Shown here: in pieces, positions 8,861-17,059 of the stretch
Position numbering within the stretch: the stretch's first letter is position 1
Layout: each line of letters begins with the position of its first letter
Source: Bacteroidia bacterium
Lineage (GTDB): Bacteria; Bacteroidota; Bacteroidia; Bacteroidales; F082
NCBI GenBank assembly: GCA_021287165.1
Contig: JAJTAY010000009.1
Coordinates: forward strand, 185,436-249,435
Direction: 5' to 3'
DNA: 64,000 bases
Made by a program: the position numbers and the translations under genes
The notes under the pieces: generated by a model
Told to the model about the DNA's origin: nothing
The model's input: only the letters and a program-made list of their open reading frames with translations
Database searches by the model: none

Positions 8861-10789
8861 ATGAAAAGAAATGTAATACACTTGTTGAGGCAGGCGGCAG
8901 AAAAATTCGCCTCCGTTCCATACCTGAACGACAAAACGGATAGCGGCTGGAAAGGCACTTCCTTTGGCGAAACCGCCGATAGGGCAACACTCATTGCTTC
9001 AGCCTTGCTTGAGCTGGGCTTTGTAAAGGACGACAGAATCGCTTTGCTTTCGGAGGGACGCACCGACTGGGTGGTCACAGAATATGGTATGCTTATGGCA
9101 GGTTGCATCAATGTGCCACTGAGCATCAAGCTTTTGCCGGAGGAGATTGTTTTCAGGCTAAACCATGCCCAATGCAAAGCGATTATTGTTTCGGCAAATA
9201 CGTTGGAAAAGGCCTTACCCGCCATTGTAAAGCTCGATGAAACCATACGGGTAATTTATTTGGATGAGTCGCCGGAACGGCAGATAAGCCTGCTCAATGC
9301 ATCAGGCATTGCCCTGTCTGATATCATCACCCTCCGGCAGCTGCTCGAAATGGGGAAAAACAGCCTCGAAAAGAACTTGGTGCGGCTTAGGGAATTTGAA
9401 AATAACTTACCGGAAGACCAGATCGTCAACATCTGTTATACTTCCGGTACCACGGGCGACCCCAAAGGCATCATGCTGACACACCTTAATTATTACAGCA
9501 ACAGTACCGATGCCATGCAATACTTTGATGTACATGCCCGCGATCGCCTGCTTGTGATCCTGCCGCTCGACCACTCTTTTGCCCATACCGTGGGCATTTA
9601 TGCCTGTGCTGTGAAAGGACTTTCCATCTTCTTTGTGGATGCACGCGGCGGCAATAAGAACATCGTTCGAAATATTCCGGAGAATCTCAAGGAGGTAAAT
9701 CCTCATTTCCTGCTCACAGTGCCCACCTTAACCGGCAACTTCATGCAGAAAATGAAGGAAGGCGTTTATGCCAAAGGTGCTTTAATTAAAAGTCTATTTG
9801 AGGCCGGTTTGGCAGCAGGCATCGAACAGTACGGCGATGGCTATGGTACGGCCAAAAAGCTTAACTGGCGCAAAAAAATTGTTTATAAGATTACTGACAA
9901 ACTCATTTTCACAAAACTAAGGCAGGTATTCGGCAGCAGTATCAGGTTTTGCGTGGGCGGAGGCGCACTCCTTGATCTTTCGCAGCAGCAGTTTTTTGCT
10001 GCCATCGGTGTTCCGGTTTATCAGGGCTATGGGCTGACGGAGGCCGCTCCGATTATCTCGGCCAATACCCCGCAGGTACATAAACTGGGCACTTCGGGCC
10101 GGGTGATCCCCAACCTTGAATGCGTTATTGCCGATGAAGAGGGTCAGCCGCTGCCTGATGGCACGCAGGGCGAGATTGTGATCAGGGGCAACAATGTGAT
10201 GGCCGGTTATTTCAAAAACCCCGAAGCTTCCGCTAAAGTGCTTCGCGATGGCCGGCTCTATACGGGCGATTTAGGATATTATGACGAAGATGGCTTTCTG
10301 GTTGTTGTCGGCAGAAAAAAAGCCCTGCTCATCGCCCCAAACGGAGAGAAATATTCTCCCGAGGGCATAGAGGAGGCCATTACCAACACCTCAAGATATT
10401 TCAGCCAGGTGATGATTTACAACGACATGAAGCCTTACACGGTCGCCCTCGTCACTATGGACGAAATTCGGCAGCAACGTTTGCGCAACGATTATCACCA
10501 GGTGGATGCGGAACACATTCTCGAACAGCTATCCAAAGATTTTCACACCTACGCCGATCACCCGAATTATCACGGCCACTTCCCGAAACTCTGGATGCCA
10601 AAGCTCTTCGCAATACTTCCGGAGCCCTTCACTGAGCAAAACTTCATGCTCAATTCGACCATGAAAATGGTAAGGCACAAGGTTATGGACAACCACGGTC
10701 AGCTGATCGAAATGATGTATGAACCTGATGCCGAGCAGCGAACTGCAGAGCACAATCTGAACCTCATCAGGGGAATTACGCATCACTGA
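8861..10789 (+). CDS. Long-chain fatty acid--CoA ligase / AMP-binding synthetase
   Basis: The 642-residue protein is an adenylate-forming enzyme that activates a carboxylic acid, most likely a long-chain fatty acid, to acyl-AMP and then to acyl-CoA. The phosphate-binding motif ICYTSGTTGDPKGIMLTH lies near residue 195. It is followed by YQGYGLTEAAP, and by the hinge and late motifs YTGDLGYYDEDG and GRKKALLIAPNGEKYSPEGI. The architecture is that of bacterial FadD15-like ligases of about 600-650 residues. I chose the ATG at 8861 (MKRNVIHLLRQAAEKF) because homologues begin there. An in-frame GTG at 8813 would add 16 residues of unconvincing sequence close to the promoter. The gene is monocistronic as far as I can see. 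Confidence 0.85.
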   Translation: MKRNVIHLLRQAAEKFASVPYLNDKTDSGWKGTSFGETADRATLIASALLELGFVKDDRIALLSEGRTDWVVTEYGMLMAGCINVPLSIKLLPEEIVFRLNHAQCKAIIVSANTLEKALPAIVKLDETIRVIYLDESPERQISLLNASGIALSDIITLRQLLEMGKNSLEKNLVRLREFENNLPEDQIVNICYTSGTTGDPKGIMLTHLNYYSNSTDAMQYFDVHARDRLLVILPLDHSFAHTVGIYACAVKGLSIFFVDARGGNKNIVRNIPENLKEVNPHFLLTVPTLTGNFMQKMKEGVYAKGALIKSLFEAGLAAGIEQYGDGYGTAKKLNWRKKIVYKITDKLIFTKLRQVFGSSIRFCVGGGALLDLSQQQFFAAIGVPVYQGYGLTEAAPIISANTPQVHKLGTSGRVIPNLECVIADEEGQPLPDGTQGEIVIRGNNVMAGYFKNPEASAKVLRDGRLYTGDLGYYDEDGFLVVVGRKKALLIAPNGEKYSPEGIEEAITNTSRYFSQVMIYNDMKPYTVALVTMDEIRQQRLRNDYHQVDAEHILEQLSKDFHTYADHPNYHGHFPKLWMPKLFAILPEPFTEQNFMLNSTMKMVRHKVMDNHGQLIEMMYEPDAEQRTAEHNLNLIRGITHH

Positions 10790-10841
10790 TCGTATCCCCA
10801 CGAAGGGTACAAGTCTCTGTTCTCAATCCCATTTTTCTTTA

Positions 10842-10869
10842 GCTTTTGTATCTATGTGGATACAAAAGC
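10842..10869. repeat. Perfect 11-bp hairpin downstream of the acyl-CoA synthetase
   Basis: GCTTTTGTATC (10842-10852) and GATACAAAAGC (10859-10869) are perfect complements with a 6-base loop. No T-run follows on either strand, so a simple intrinsic terminator is not well supported; an mRNA 3'-end stabiliser is possible. Confidence 0.5.
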
Positions 10870-10891
10870 CACTCCTATAACACTTTTTAAC

Positions 10892-10913
10892 ACTAGTCAA
10901 CCGCTTGACTAGT
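10892..10913. promoter_or_regulatory. Perfect 9-bp palindrome upstream of the sigma factor, possible operator
   Basis: ACTAGTCAA (10892-10900), CCGC, TTGACTAGT (10905-10913). The dyad lies about 50 bases upstream of the -33 box of the sigma-factor promoter, a position that suits a protein-binding site. No T-run follows. Confidence 0.4.
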
Positions 10914-10965
10914 AACTCATTACGAGATTTCATATTAATTTTGTTTAACTTTTATTGAAAATCAC

Positions 10966-10995
10966 TTGACAAATTGTTTGATGTGTTTAACTTTG
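10966..10995 (+). promoter_or_regulatory. Promoter of the ECF sigma factor gene
   Basis: TTG (10966-10968), 19 bases, TAACTTTG (10988-10995) is an exact match to the Bacteroidota housekeeping consensus. The start codon follows at 11023. The heptamer GTTTAAC overlaps the -7 box (10985-10991) and occurs again at 10943-10949. Confidence 0.7.
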
Positions 10996-11022
10996 TCATC
11001 GAAACTTTAAACAATTAATCCA

Positions 11023-11529
11023 ATGACCGCAGTTGAATTTAACTATAACCTTACCGGAATGCAGAAAAGCCTCGAGGTGTTTGCCCGTCAGCTCACCGGT
11101 AATGAGGATGATGCAAAGGATCTGTTGCAGGAAACCTTCCTGAAAGCTTTGGTTTACCGTGAGAAGTTTGTGAACAACAGCAACTTCAAGGCATGGGTGT
11201 ATACCATCATGAAGAACATCTTCATCAACAACTACAGGCGCAATAAAAAGGCAAAAACTTTCATCGATCAGACTGATAATCTGTATTATATCAATTCGGG
11301 CGCCGAAGACACCATGTATAATCCGCTTTCGGTGATAGCCACCAAAGAACTGACCCAGGGCATCGAAGAACTTGACAAAGACTTCCGTCGTGCATTTGAG
11401 ATGTATAACGAAGGTTACAAGTACAAGGAAATCGCCGATCATCTCGGGTTGACCATTGGAACAGTAAAGAGCCGAATTTTCTACAGCCGCAAAAAACTCA
11501 TGGAAAACATGGGCGAATTCAGGCCATAA
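11023..11529 (+). CDS. ECF-type RNA polymerase sigma factor
   Basis: The 168-residue protein has the two domains of an extracytoplasmic-function sigma factor. Region 2 spans about residues 10-75, with the polymerase-contact motif DDAKDLLQETFLKALVYREKF and the promoter-melting segment FKAWVYTIMKNIFINNYRR. Region 4 spans about 110-160, with a helix-turn-helix KYKEIADHLGLTIGTVKSRIFYSRKKL. No anti-sigma gene is adjacent, and no cysteine or extra C-terminal domain is seen. The gene has a strong primary-sigma promoter of its own. Its only downstream neighbour in the same direction is the DUF4397 surface protein 98 bases away, preceded by a GTTTAAC dyad, so that gene is a candidate target. Confidence 0.85.
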   Translation: MTAVEFNYNLTGMQKSLEVFARQLTGNEDDAKDLLQETFLKALVYREKFVNNSNFKAWVYTIMKNIFINNYRRNKKAKTFIDQTDNLYYINSGAEDTMYNPLSVIATKELTQGIEELDKDFRRAFEMYNEGYKYKEIADHLGLTIGTVKSRIFYSRKKLMENMGEFRP

Positions 11530-11552
11530 TTTTTTTTAATCTGAATTTTTTT

Positions 11553-11580
11553 GTTTAACGTTTATACATATTTGTTAAAC
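11553..11580. promoter_or_regulatory. GTTTAAC inverted repeat between sigma factor and DUF4397 gene
   Basis: GTTTAAC (11553-11559) and its complement GTTAAAC (11574-11580) are separated by 14 bases, about 50 bases before the next start codon. The same heptamer occurs twice upstream of the sigma factor. It may be a binding site or part of an alternative promoter; this is inferred from position only. Confidence 0.35.
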
Positions 11581-11627
11581 ATTTTTCAATAACTCTTTTT
11601 CTATTATTCACTAAATCATCTACCACA

Positions 11628-13343
11628 ATGAAAAAACTCTCTCTACTCTTCTCCTTCCTGCTGCTATCCGCAGCCGGAATTCTAAAGGCCCAAACCGCAA
11701 GGGTTCAGGTGATTCACAACGCTTCCGATGCCGCTGCTCAAATCGTGGATGTTTGGCTCAACAACACCAAGCTTCTCTCAAATTTTGCTTACAGAACAGC
11801 CACGCCTTTTATCGATGCTCCGGCAGGTACGCCCATTACCATTGCCATTCAGGCTCCCGGTAGCACAAGCGCTGCCAATCCAATCTGGTCGCAGACCTAT
11901 ACCCTAGAGGCATCACAATCGTATGTGCTGGTTGCCAACGGCCTCATCAATCAGAGCGATTACAGCCCGTTCAAGCCATTCGACATTTATGTTGAGTCCT
12001 CTGCCAAAGAAGCTTCGGCATCCAACACCACCACCGATGTGCTGGTATTTCACGGCGCCACCGATGCTCCGACCGTTGATGTTGTGGAAACCGGCGTTGG
12101 CGCAGGTACCATTATCGACAATATGGCTTATGGCCAGTTTGCCGGCTACCTCAGCCTGCCTACCGCAGATTTCGTGCTCGATGTACGCGACGAAACAGGC
12201 ACAGTTACCGTGGCACGCTATGCCGCCCCCTTGCAGACTCTTGGACTTGGTGGTCAGGCACTTACGGTAGTTGCCTCTGGCTTTTTAAACCCTTCGGCCA
12301 ACAATAACGGCCCTGCTTTCGGACTATTTGTTGCACTTGCCAGCGGCGGTGAACTTATTCCGCTTCCGCTCTATACCCCACCTACAGCCAGAATTCAGGT
12401 GATTCACAATGCTGCCGATGCAGCAGCTGAGCAGGTGGATGTTTGGGTAAACGAAGCAAAGGCCATCAACAGCTTTGCTTTCCGCACGGCAACGCCCTTT
12501 ATAGATGTGCCTGCCAACACACCCCTTACTGTGGCGATTAAGCCCACAGGAAGCACCAATCCTGCCAACCCCCTGTGGTCAGCCACCTACACCCTCGAAC
12601 CCAATAATGCATACATTCTAGTAGCAAATGGATTGGTAAACCAGAATGGTTACAATCCTTTCAAGCCCTTCGACATTTATGTTAAGCCGGCGGCAAAAGA
12701 AGTTTCGGCCTCCAATAGCACCACTGACGTTCTGGTTTTCCATGGCTCGACCGATGCACCGGTAGTAGATGTGGTTGAAGTGGGTGTGGGTGCAGGCACC
12801 ATCATCGACAATTTTGCCTATGGCGATTTTGCCGGCTACCTGAGCCTCCCGACAGCCGACTACGCCCTGGCGATCCGCGATGAAACCGGAACAGTTACCG
12901 TTGCCACATATGCTGCCCCACTCCAAACACTTGGACTTGGAGGTCAGGCACTTACCGTATTGGCTTCGGGCTTCCTCAATCCCTCGGTAAACAGCAATGG
13001 TGCAGCTTTCGGTTTATTTGTAGCCCTGCCCACGGGTGGTGAACTTATCCCGCTCCCAGTGGTAACCTCGCTCAATGAACGTACCGACAACAACTTCAGA
13101 ATATTCCCCAATCCCGCCAGCAACAGCGTGCAAATCAGCTTTGATAAAACAGACAATCAAAGGTTGCAGGCCGAAGTTTACAACATTGCAGGATCGCTGG
13201 TAAAATCACAACTCATCGAAGGACATAATGGTGGTGCTGTCAACAGCACGCTGGATGTTTCGGACCTCAAGGCAGGAGTATATATGCTTCAGCTCCGCGC
13301 CGGCGAGCTAAGTCAGACCCGAAAACTCTACATAACTCGCTGA
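11628..13343 (+). CDS. Secreted protein with duplicated DUF4397 region and type IX sorting domain
   Basis: The 571-residue protein starts with a signal peptide ending near residue 22 (GILKAQ). Two near-identical units of about 230 residues follow, beginning ARVQVIHNASDAAAQ (residue 24) and ARIQVIHNAADAAAE (residue 254). Each contains two DUF4397-like beta modules: one with VIHN and TPFIDAPAGTP, one with VLVFHGATDAPTVDVVE. DUF4397 is a beta-sandwich of unknown function found in exported proteins. The final 80 residues are a type A sorting domain (FRIFPNPASNSVQISFD, then AGVYMLQLRAGE), so the protein should reach the cell surface. It follows the ECF sigma factor and ends at a strong terminator. 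Confidence 0.85.
   Translation: MKKLSLLFSFLLLSAAGILKAQTARVQVIHNASDAAAQIVDVWLNNTKLLSNFAYRTATPFIDAPAGTPITIAIQAPGSTSAANPIWSQTYTLEASQSYVLVANGLINQSDYSPFKPFDIYVESSAKEASASNTTTDVLVFHGATDAPTVDVVETGVGAGTIIDNMAYGQFAGYLSLPTADFVLDVRDETGTVTVARYAAPLQTLGLGGQALTVVASGFLNPSANNNGPAFGLFVALASGGELIPLPLYTPPTARIQVIHNAADAAAEQVDVWVNEAKAINSFAFRTATPFIDVPANTPLTVAIKPTGSTNPANPLWSATYTLEPNNAYILVANGLVNQNGYNPFKPFDIYVKPAAKEVSASNSTTDVLVFHGSTDAPVVDVVEVGVGAGTIIDNFAYGDFAGYLSLPTADYALAIRDETGTVTVATYAAPLQTLGLGGQALTVLASGFLNPSVNSNGAAFGLFVALPTGGELIPLPVVTSLNERTDNNFRIFPNPASNSVQISFDKTDNQRLQAEVYNIAGSLVKSQLIEGHNGGAVNSTLDVSDLKAGVYMLQLRAGELSQTRKLYITR
11697..13056 (+). repeat. Tandem 690-bp intragenic duplication
   Basis: The segment from about 11697 to 12366 is repeated from 12387 to 13056 with the same reading frame and high nucleotide similarity. 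For example, TTGGACTTGGTGGTCAGGCA (from 12241) recurs near 12931 with one or two changes. It underlies the two DUF4397 units. Confidence 0.75.
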
Positions 13344-13367
13344 TATATACCTGTACTACTTATGAAC

Positions 13368-13394
13368 AAGCCGGCTGCAACAGCCGGCTTTTTT
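13368..13394 (+). terminator. Intrinsic terminator of the DUF4397 gene
   Basis: AAGCCGGCTG, loop CAA, CAGCCGGCTT form a perfect 10-bp stem (13368-13377 with 13381-13390) followed by a T-run to 13394. The stop codon of the converging gene begins within the T-run end. Confidence 0.85.
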
Positions 13395-13939
13395 CATGCC
13401 CGTTCGTTCAGCTCGGCCCGCAAACTGGCGAGCGCCTCGTCGGGAAAACGCAGCGAAGCCGCAAAAAGCTCACGGGCAAGTGCTTCAGGGGCGGCATCGT
13501 TGTCCAGCGAAGCCAGCCCAAGGTGAATGAGTTGAACAATCTCCTCGCGCGCGGCGCTGATCAGTTGCCACGACCGTTCGCTCACATAAAGTTGCTGCGA
13601 AATGTTGTATTCGAACTCATCCCGTATATTTTGCAACATGAGCTGGGCCAATTGCGAAGCTGAGAGCGCATTGACAAGGTGCCGGTGCACCAGCATTCCT
13701 GGTTTGAGCCTTTCCACAAGTACAATAAGCCTTTCGGCGGCCTGCACGCGAAGGGGGAAAATAGCTTCATTCTGGCTTTTCCGGCTTTGCTGTTCCGGTT
13801 TCGGCCGCATGGCTTCCAGTTTGTTCAGCAAATCTGCTATTTGCAATTGCATACTGCGTTGATGGGCATTGGCCCGATAGGCCATCACCACAATCAGACC
13901 AAGGATGATGACGTTTAGCATGATTAGTGCGACAAGCAT
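13394..13939 (-). CDS. Membrane-anchored conserved Bacteroidota protein (DUF7935-like)
   Basis: The 181-residue protein has one N-terminal membrane helix (VALIMLNVIILGLIVVMAY, residues 2-22) and a soluble, mostly helical remainder. The segment IFPLRVQAAERLIVLVERLKP, together with LMLQNIRDEFEYNISQQLYVS, matches what I recall of a small conserved family restricted to Bacteroidota, annotated as DUF7935. The function is not known. The N-out or N-in topology cannot be decided here, but the basic residues after the helix favour a cytoplasmic soluble part. A perfect -7 box lies 30 bases upstream. Confidence 0.65.
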   Translation of the reverse strand: MLVALIMLNVIILGLIVVMAYRANAHQRSMQLQIADLLNKLEAMRPKPEQQSRKSQNEAIFPLRVQAAERLIVLVERLKPGMLVHRHLVNALSASQLAQLMLQNIRDEFEYNISQQLYVSERSWQLISAAREEIVQLIHLGLASLDNDAAPEALARELFAASLRFPDEALASLRAELNERA

Positions 13940-13969
13940 GATTCAATAATTTAAGCTATAAAACTAAAA

Positions 13970-13977
13970 CAAATGTA
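13970..13977 (-). promoter_or_regulatory. Candidate -7 box for the DUF7935-like gene
   Basis: TACATTTG on the minus strand matches TAnnTTTG exactly and lies 30 bases before the ATG. The -33 position reads TTTC rather than TTTG. Confidence 0.4.
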
Positions 13978-14050
13978 TTTTGGTATGCAGGCGCCGAAAG
14001 CATTGCCGGATAATGCATTGATAAAGCATTAACAGGCGAGGCTATTTTGC

Positions 14051-14058
14051 TAATTTTG
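14051..14058 (+). promoter_or_regulatory. Candidate -7 box for the aminotransferase operon
   Basis: TAATTTTG matches TAnnTTTG and lies 19 bases before the ATG at 14078. No TTG is found 19 bases upstream. Confidence 0.35.
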
Positions 14059-14077
14059 CCGTTTAATCGCATCCTGC

Positions 14078-15286
14078 ATGGAACAACAGGCCTTATCGAA
14101 GAGGGTCAGGTCGCTCACCGAATCGGCAACCCTGGAAATGACCCGCAAAAGCCGCGAACTGAGAGAGCAAGGCATTGACGTGATCACGTTGAGCATTGGC
14201 GAGCCGGATTTCAATACCCCTGAAGCCGTCAAACAAGCCGGTATCAAAGCCATTGAAGCCAACGACACCCACTACCCGCCTGTTCCGGGAACACCGGCGC
14301 TGCGAAAGGCAATTTCCGACAAACTGCTGCGCGATAACGGCCTCAGCTACAAGCCCGCACAAATCATCGTTTCCAACGGGGCTAAACAATCCATTATGAA
14401 CGCCTTTTTCAGCTTAGTCGACGAAGGCGATGAGGTAATCATTCCGGCACCATTCTGGGTTTCGTATCCCGAAATGGTCAAGCTGGCCTCGGGCGTTCCT
14501 GTGATTATCCGGTCGAATGTTGAAACCGACTTCAAAATAAGTCCAGAAGCCCTCGAAGCCGCCATTACTCCTCGAACCAAGGCCTTCATCTTCAGCTCGC
14601 CCTGCAATCCGAGCGGTTCGGCCTATTCTTATGACGAACTCAAAGCATTTGCGCAGGTCTTGGCCAACCATTCACAGGTGATGATTATCAGCGACGAGAT
14701 TTACGAACTCATCCGCTTCGAAGGTCGCCACGAAAGCATTGCACAATTCGCTGAAGTGGCTGACAGGGTTATCCTGATCAACGGACTATCGAAAGGCTTT
14801 GCCATGACCGGCTGGCGTGTAGGCTATATGGCTGCCCCTCAATGGGTTGCCGATGCCTGCAACATTATCCAGGGCCAATATACCTCGGGTAGCTGCACCA
14901 TTTCGCAGGCTGCCGCACTCGAAGCGCTTCGTACGGAGCCCATAGCATCGGCCGAGCTGCAACAAATGGTCAGGGCATTCGAAAGCAGACGCAACCTACT
15001 CTATAACAAGCTCATGGCTATCGAAGGGGTAAAGCCCAACCTGCCGGCAGGAGCTTTCTATATGTTCCCCGACATCAGCCACTATTTTGGCAAAAGCGAT
15101 GGACAACGCACCATCCGCAACAGTTACGACCTCTGCCTCTATCTCCTCAGCGAAGCACACGTGGCGCTGGTTAGCGGCGAAGCCTTTGGCAATGAGGAGT
15201 GCATAAGATTTTCGTATGCCGCCTCGGAAGAACAGATCGTTGAGGCTGTTAGACGCATCGAATTAGCACTTAAGAAACTGAGCTAA
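14078..15286 (+). CDS. PLP-dependent aminotransferase, aspartate aminotransferase type (class I)
   Basis: The 402-residue enzyme belongs to fold-type I class I/II aminotransferases of the AspC/AATase Ib group. It transfers the amino group of aspartate or a related amino acid to 2-oxoglutarate using pyridoxal phosphate. Family signposts are NTHYPPVPGTPALRKAI-like sequence near residue 60, the FSSPCNPSGSAYS segment, the SDEIYELIRFEG motif, and the PLP-lysine motif NGLSKGFAMTGWRVGY near residue 235. The length is normal. The kinase gene starts 12 bases downstream and menG 6 bases after that, so the three are likely one transcript, although their pathways differ. The exact amino-acid substrate cannot be read from sequence alone. 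Confidence 0.88.
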   Translation: MEQQALSKRVRSLTESATLEMTRKSRELREQGIDVITLSIGEPDFNTPEAVKQAGIKAIEANDTHYPPVPGTPALRKAISDKLLRDNGLSYKPAQIIVSNGAKQSIMNAFFSLVDEGDEVIIPAPFWVSYPEMVKLASGVPVIIRSNVETDFKISPEALEAAITPRTKAFIFSSPCNPSGSAYSYDELKAFAQVLANHSQVMIISDEIYELIRFEGRHESIAQFAEVADRVILINGLSKGFAMTGWRVGYMAAPQWVADACNIIQGQYTSGSCTISQAAALEALRTEPIASAELQQMVRAFESRRNLLYNKLMAIEGVKPNLPAGAFYMFPDISHYFGKSDGQRTIRNSYDLCLYLLSEAHVALVSGEAFGNEECIRFSYAASEEQIVEAVRRIELALKKLS

Positions 15287-15298
15287 AGCATATTATCA

Positions 15299-16315
15299 TT
15301 GGAAAAGTTTCTGACCCCGGCTGAAGCCCTTGCACTGCTCGAACAATTCGGCAGCCAGCGCATCATGGTCATTGGCGATGTGATGCTCGATGCCTATATT
15401 TTCGGAAAAGTTGACCGTATTTCGCCCGAAGCCCCTGTGCCTGTGGTTTCGGTCAAAGAACGCACAAGCCGACTTGGAGGCGCAGCCAATGTGGCCCTTA
15501 ATCTGCATGCCCTTGGCGCCGAGCCGTTTATGGTCTCGGTGATAGGCAATGATGCCCGCGGCGAGGAGTTTATCCATTTATGTCACCAATTGGGCATCAG
15601 TACCGAAGGCATCGTAAGACTCGGCGATCGCCCTACCACCACCAAGTTTCGCGTCATTGGCAACAATGTGCAGATGCTGCGCGTGGATGAGGAAACCACC
15701 AAACTGGTGGACGAAAGCATTACCGACAGGCTTTTGCAGATTGTGGAGAACGAGATCAGACAAAACAACATCCATGGCATTGTCTTTCAGGACTATGACA
15801 AGGGCGTGATCAGCTCCCGTCTCATCGAAAAAGTAGTAGAAATCGCACTTGAGCATAACATACCCGTGGCGGTTGACCCAAAAAAGCGGCATTTCATGGA
15901 CTACAAAAAGGTGAGTCTGTTCAAGCCCAACCTGAAGGAGTTGCGCGAGGGTCTCAACCTTTCGCACGAGATCAACCTTTCGAACCTGCCCGAAGCCGTG
16001 AGCCTGCTTCAGGAAAAGCTTGAAGCCGCAATGGTGATGGTAACCCTTTCGGAAAAAGGCGTTTACATACAGGAGAAGACCGGCGGACAAAGCAAAGGAC
16101 ATCTCCTGCCTGCATTTTTGCGTAACATAGCCGATGTGTCGGGGGCGGGCGATACGGTGATCAGTGTAGCCACTCTGTGTTTGGCTACCAAACAAAATGC
16201 CGGAGTGACAGCCTTTTTGTCGAACCTGGCTGGTGGCATGGTGTGCGAAGAAGTGGGTGTTGTGCCTGTGCATAAAACAAAACTGCACAACGAACTGTTG
16301 AGGGTTTTACAATAA
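15299..16315 (+). CDS. PfkB-family carbohydrate kinase, heptose-7-phosphate kinase (RfaE/HldE domain I) type
   Basis: The 338-residue protein is a ribokinase-fold sugar kinase. Its N-terminus (MVIGDVMLDAYIFGKVDRIS) and the following PEAPVPVVSV segment are characteristic of the kinase domain of HldE/RfaE. That domain makes D-glycero-beta-D-manno-heptose 1,7-bisphosphate for lipopolysaccharide core. The catalytic motif DVSGAGDTV lies near residue 278. There is no cytidylyltransferase domain, so it corresponds to domain I alone. I take the TTG at 15299 as start because the next ATG (15364) lies inside the first conserved strand. No partner nucleotidyltransferase is visible nearby, so the true sugar substrate remains inferred. 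Confidence 0.75.
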   Translation: MEKFLTPAEALALLEQFGSQRIMVIGDVMLDAYIFGKVDRISPEAPVPVVSVKERTSRLGGAANVALNLHALGAEPFMVSVIGNDARGEEFIHLCHQLGISTEGIVRLGDRPTTTKFRVIGNNVQMLRVDEETTKLVDESITDRLLQIVENEIRQNNIHGIVFQDYDKGVISSRLIEKVVEIALEHNIPVAVDPKKRHFMDYKKVSLFKPNLKELREGLNLSHEINLSNLPEAVSLLQEKLEAAMVMVTLSEKGVYIQEKTGGQSKGHLLPAFLRNIADVSGAGDTVISVATLCLATKQNAGVTAFLSNLAGGMVCEEVGVVPVHKTKLHNELLRVLQ

Positions 16316-16321
16316 TACTCC

Positions 16322-17059
16322 ATGCCAGAATCAAAGCCATTGATGCCCCCGCCGGCGGCTGCACCCGGAAAGAAACGCCAGGTGGAAGCCATGTTCGACA
16401 GCATTGCCCACAAATACGATTTTCTGAACCATTTCCTGTCGGTAAACATCGACAAGCTGTGGCGGAAAAAAGTCGTGAAAACCGTTGCTGCCACCAACCC
16501 TTCGAAGGTACTCGACGTGGCCACCGGTACCGCCGACCTGGCCATTGCCCTGAGCCGCTTCAGCTATGCCGAAATTACGGGTATCGACATCTCGCGCAAA
16601 ATGCTCGATGTGGGCGACCAAAAGCTTGCACGCAAAAAACTTAATAACCGCATAAAGTTGATGCAGGCCGACTCGGAAAACCTGCCTTTTGCCGACGAAA
16701 CCTTCGATGCGGTGATGGTGGCCTTTGGGGTGCGCAATTTCGAAGACCTCGACCGCGGCCTGAGCGAGATGTTTCGCGTGACGCGCAAAGGCGGCATGGT
16801 GGCCGTGCTCGAATTTTCGAAACCCAACAAGTTTCCAGTCAAGCAGTTGTACAACTTCTACTTCCGCAACATCCTGCCTGCCCTGGGCAGAATTTTCTCA
16901 AAAGACAAAGGCGCCTACACCTATCTGCCCGAATCGGTAAACGTTTTCCCCGAGGGCAAAGCCTTCATGGACAGGCTTTCGGCCGCAGGCTACTCATCGA
17001 TTGAGCAAAAGCGGCTTACCTTTGGCATCGCCACTTTCTACTCGGCCAGGAAAGAATAA
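16322..17059 (+). CDS. menG: Demethylmenaquinone methyltransferase
   Basis: The 245-residue protein is a SAM-dependent methyltransferase of the UbiE/MenG family, catalysing the last step of menaquinone synthesis. Signposts are VEAMFDSIAHKYDFLNHFLS near residue 24, the SAM-binding loop VLDVATGTADLAI, MQADSENLPFADETFDAVMV, FGVRNFEDLDRGL, and the C-terminal YTYLPESVNVFPEG. Bacteroidota normally use menaquinone, so MenG is the expected activity. The gene lies 6 bases after the kinase gene and is the last of the cluster; after it the base composition turns AT-rich. Confidence 0.92.
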   Translation: MPESKPLMPPPAAAPGKKRQVEAMFDSIAHKYDFLNHFLSVNIDKLWRKKVVKTVAATNPSKVLDVATGTADLAIALSRFSYAEITGIDISRKMLDVGDQKLARKKLNNRIKLMQADSENLPFADETFDAVMVAFGVRNFEDLDRGLSEMFRVTRKGGMVAVLEFSKPNKFPVKQLYNFYFRNILPALGRIFSKDKGAYTYLPESVNVFPEGKAFMDRLSAAGYSSIEQKRLTFGIATFYSARKE

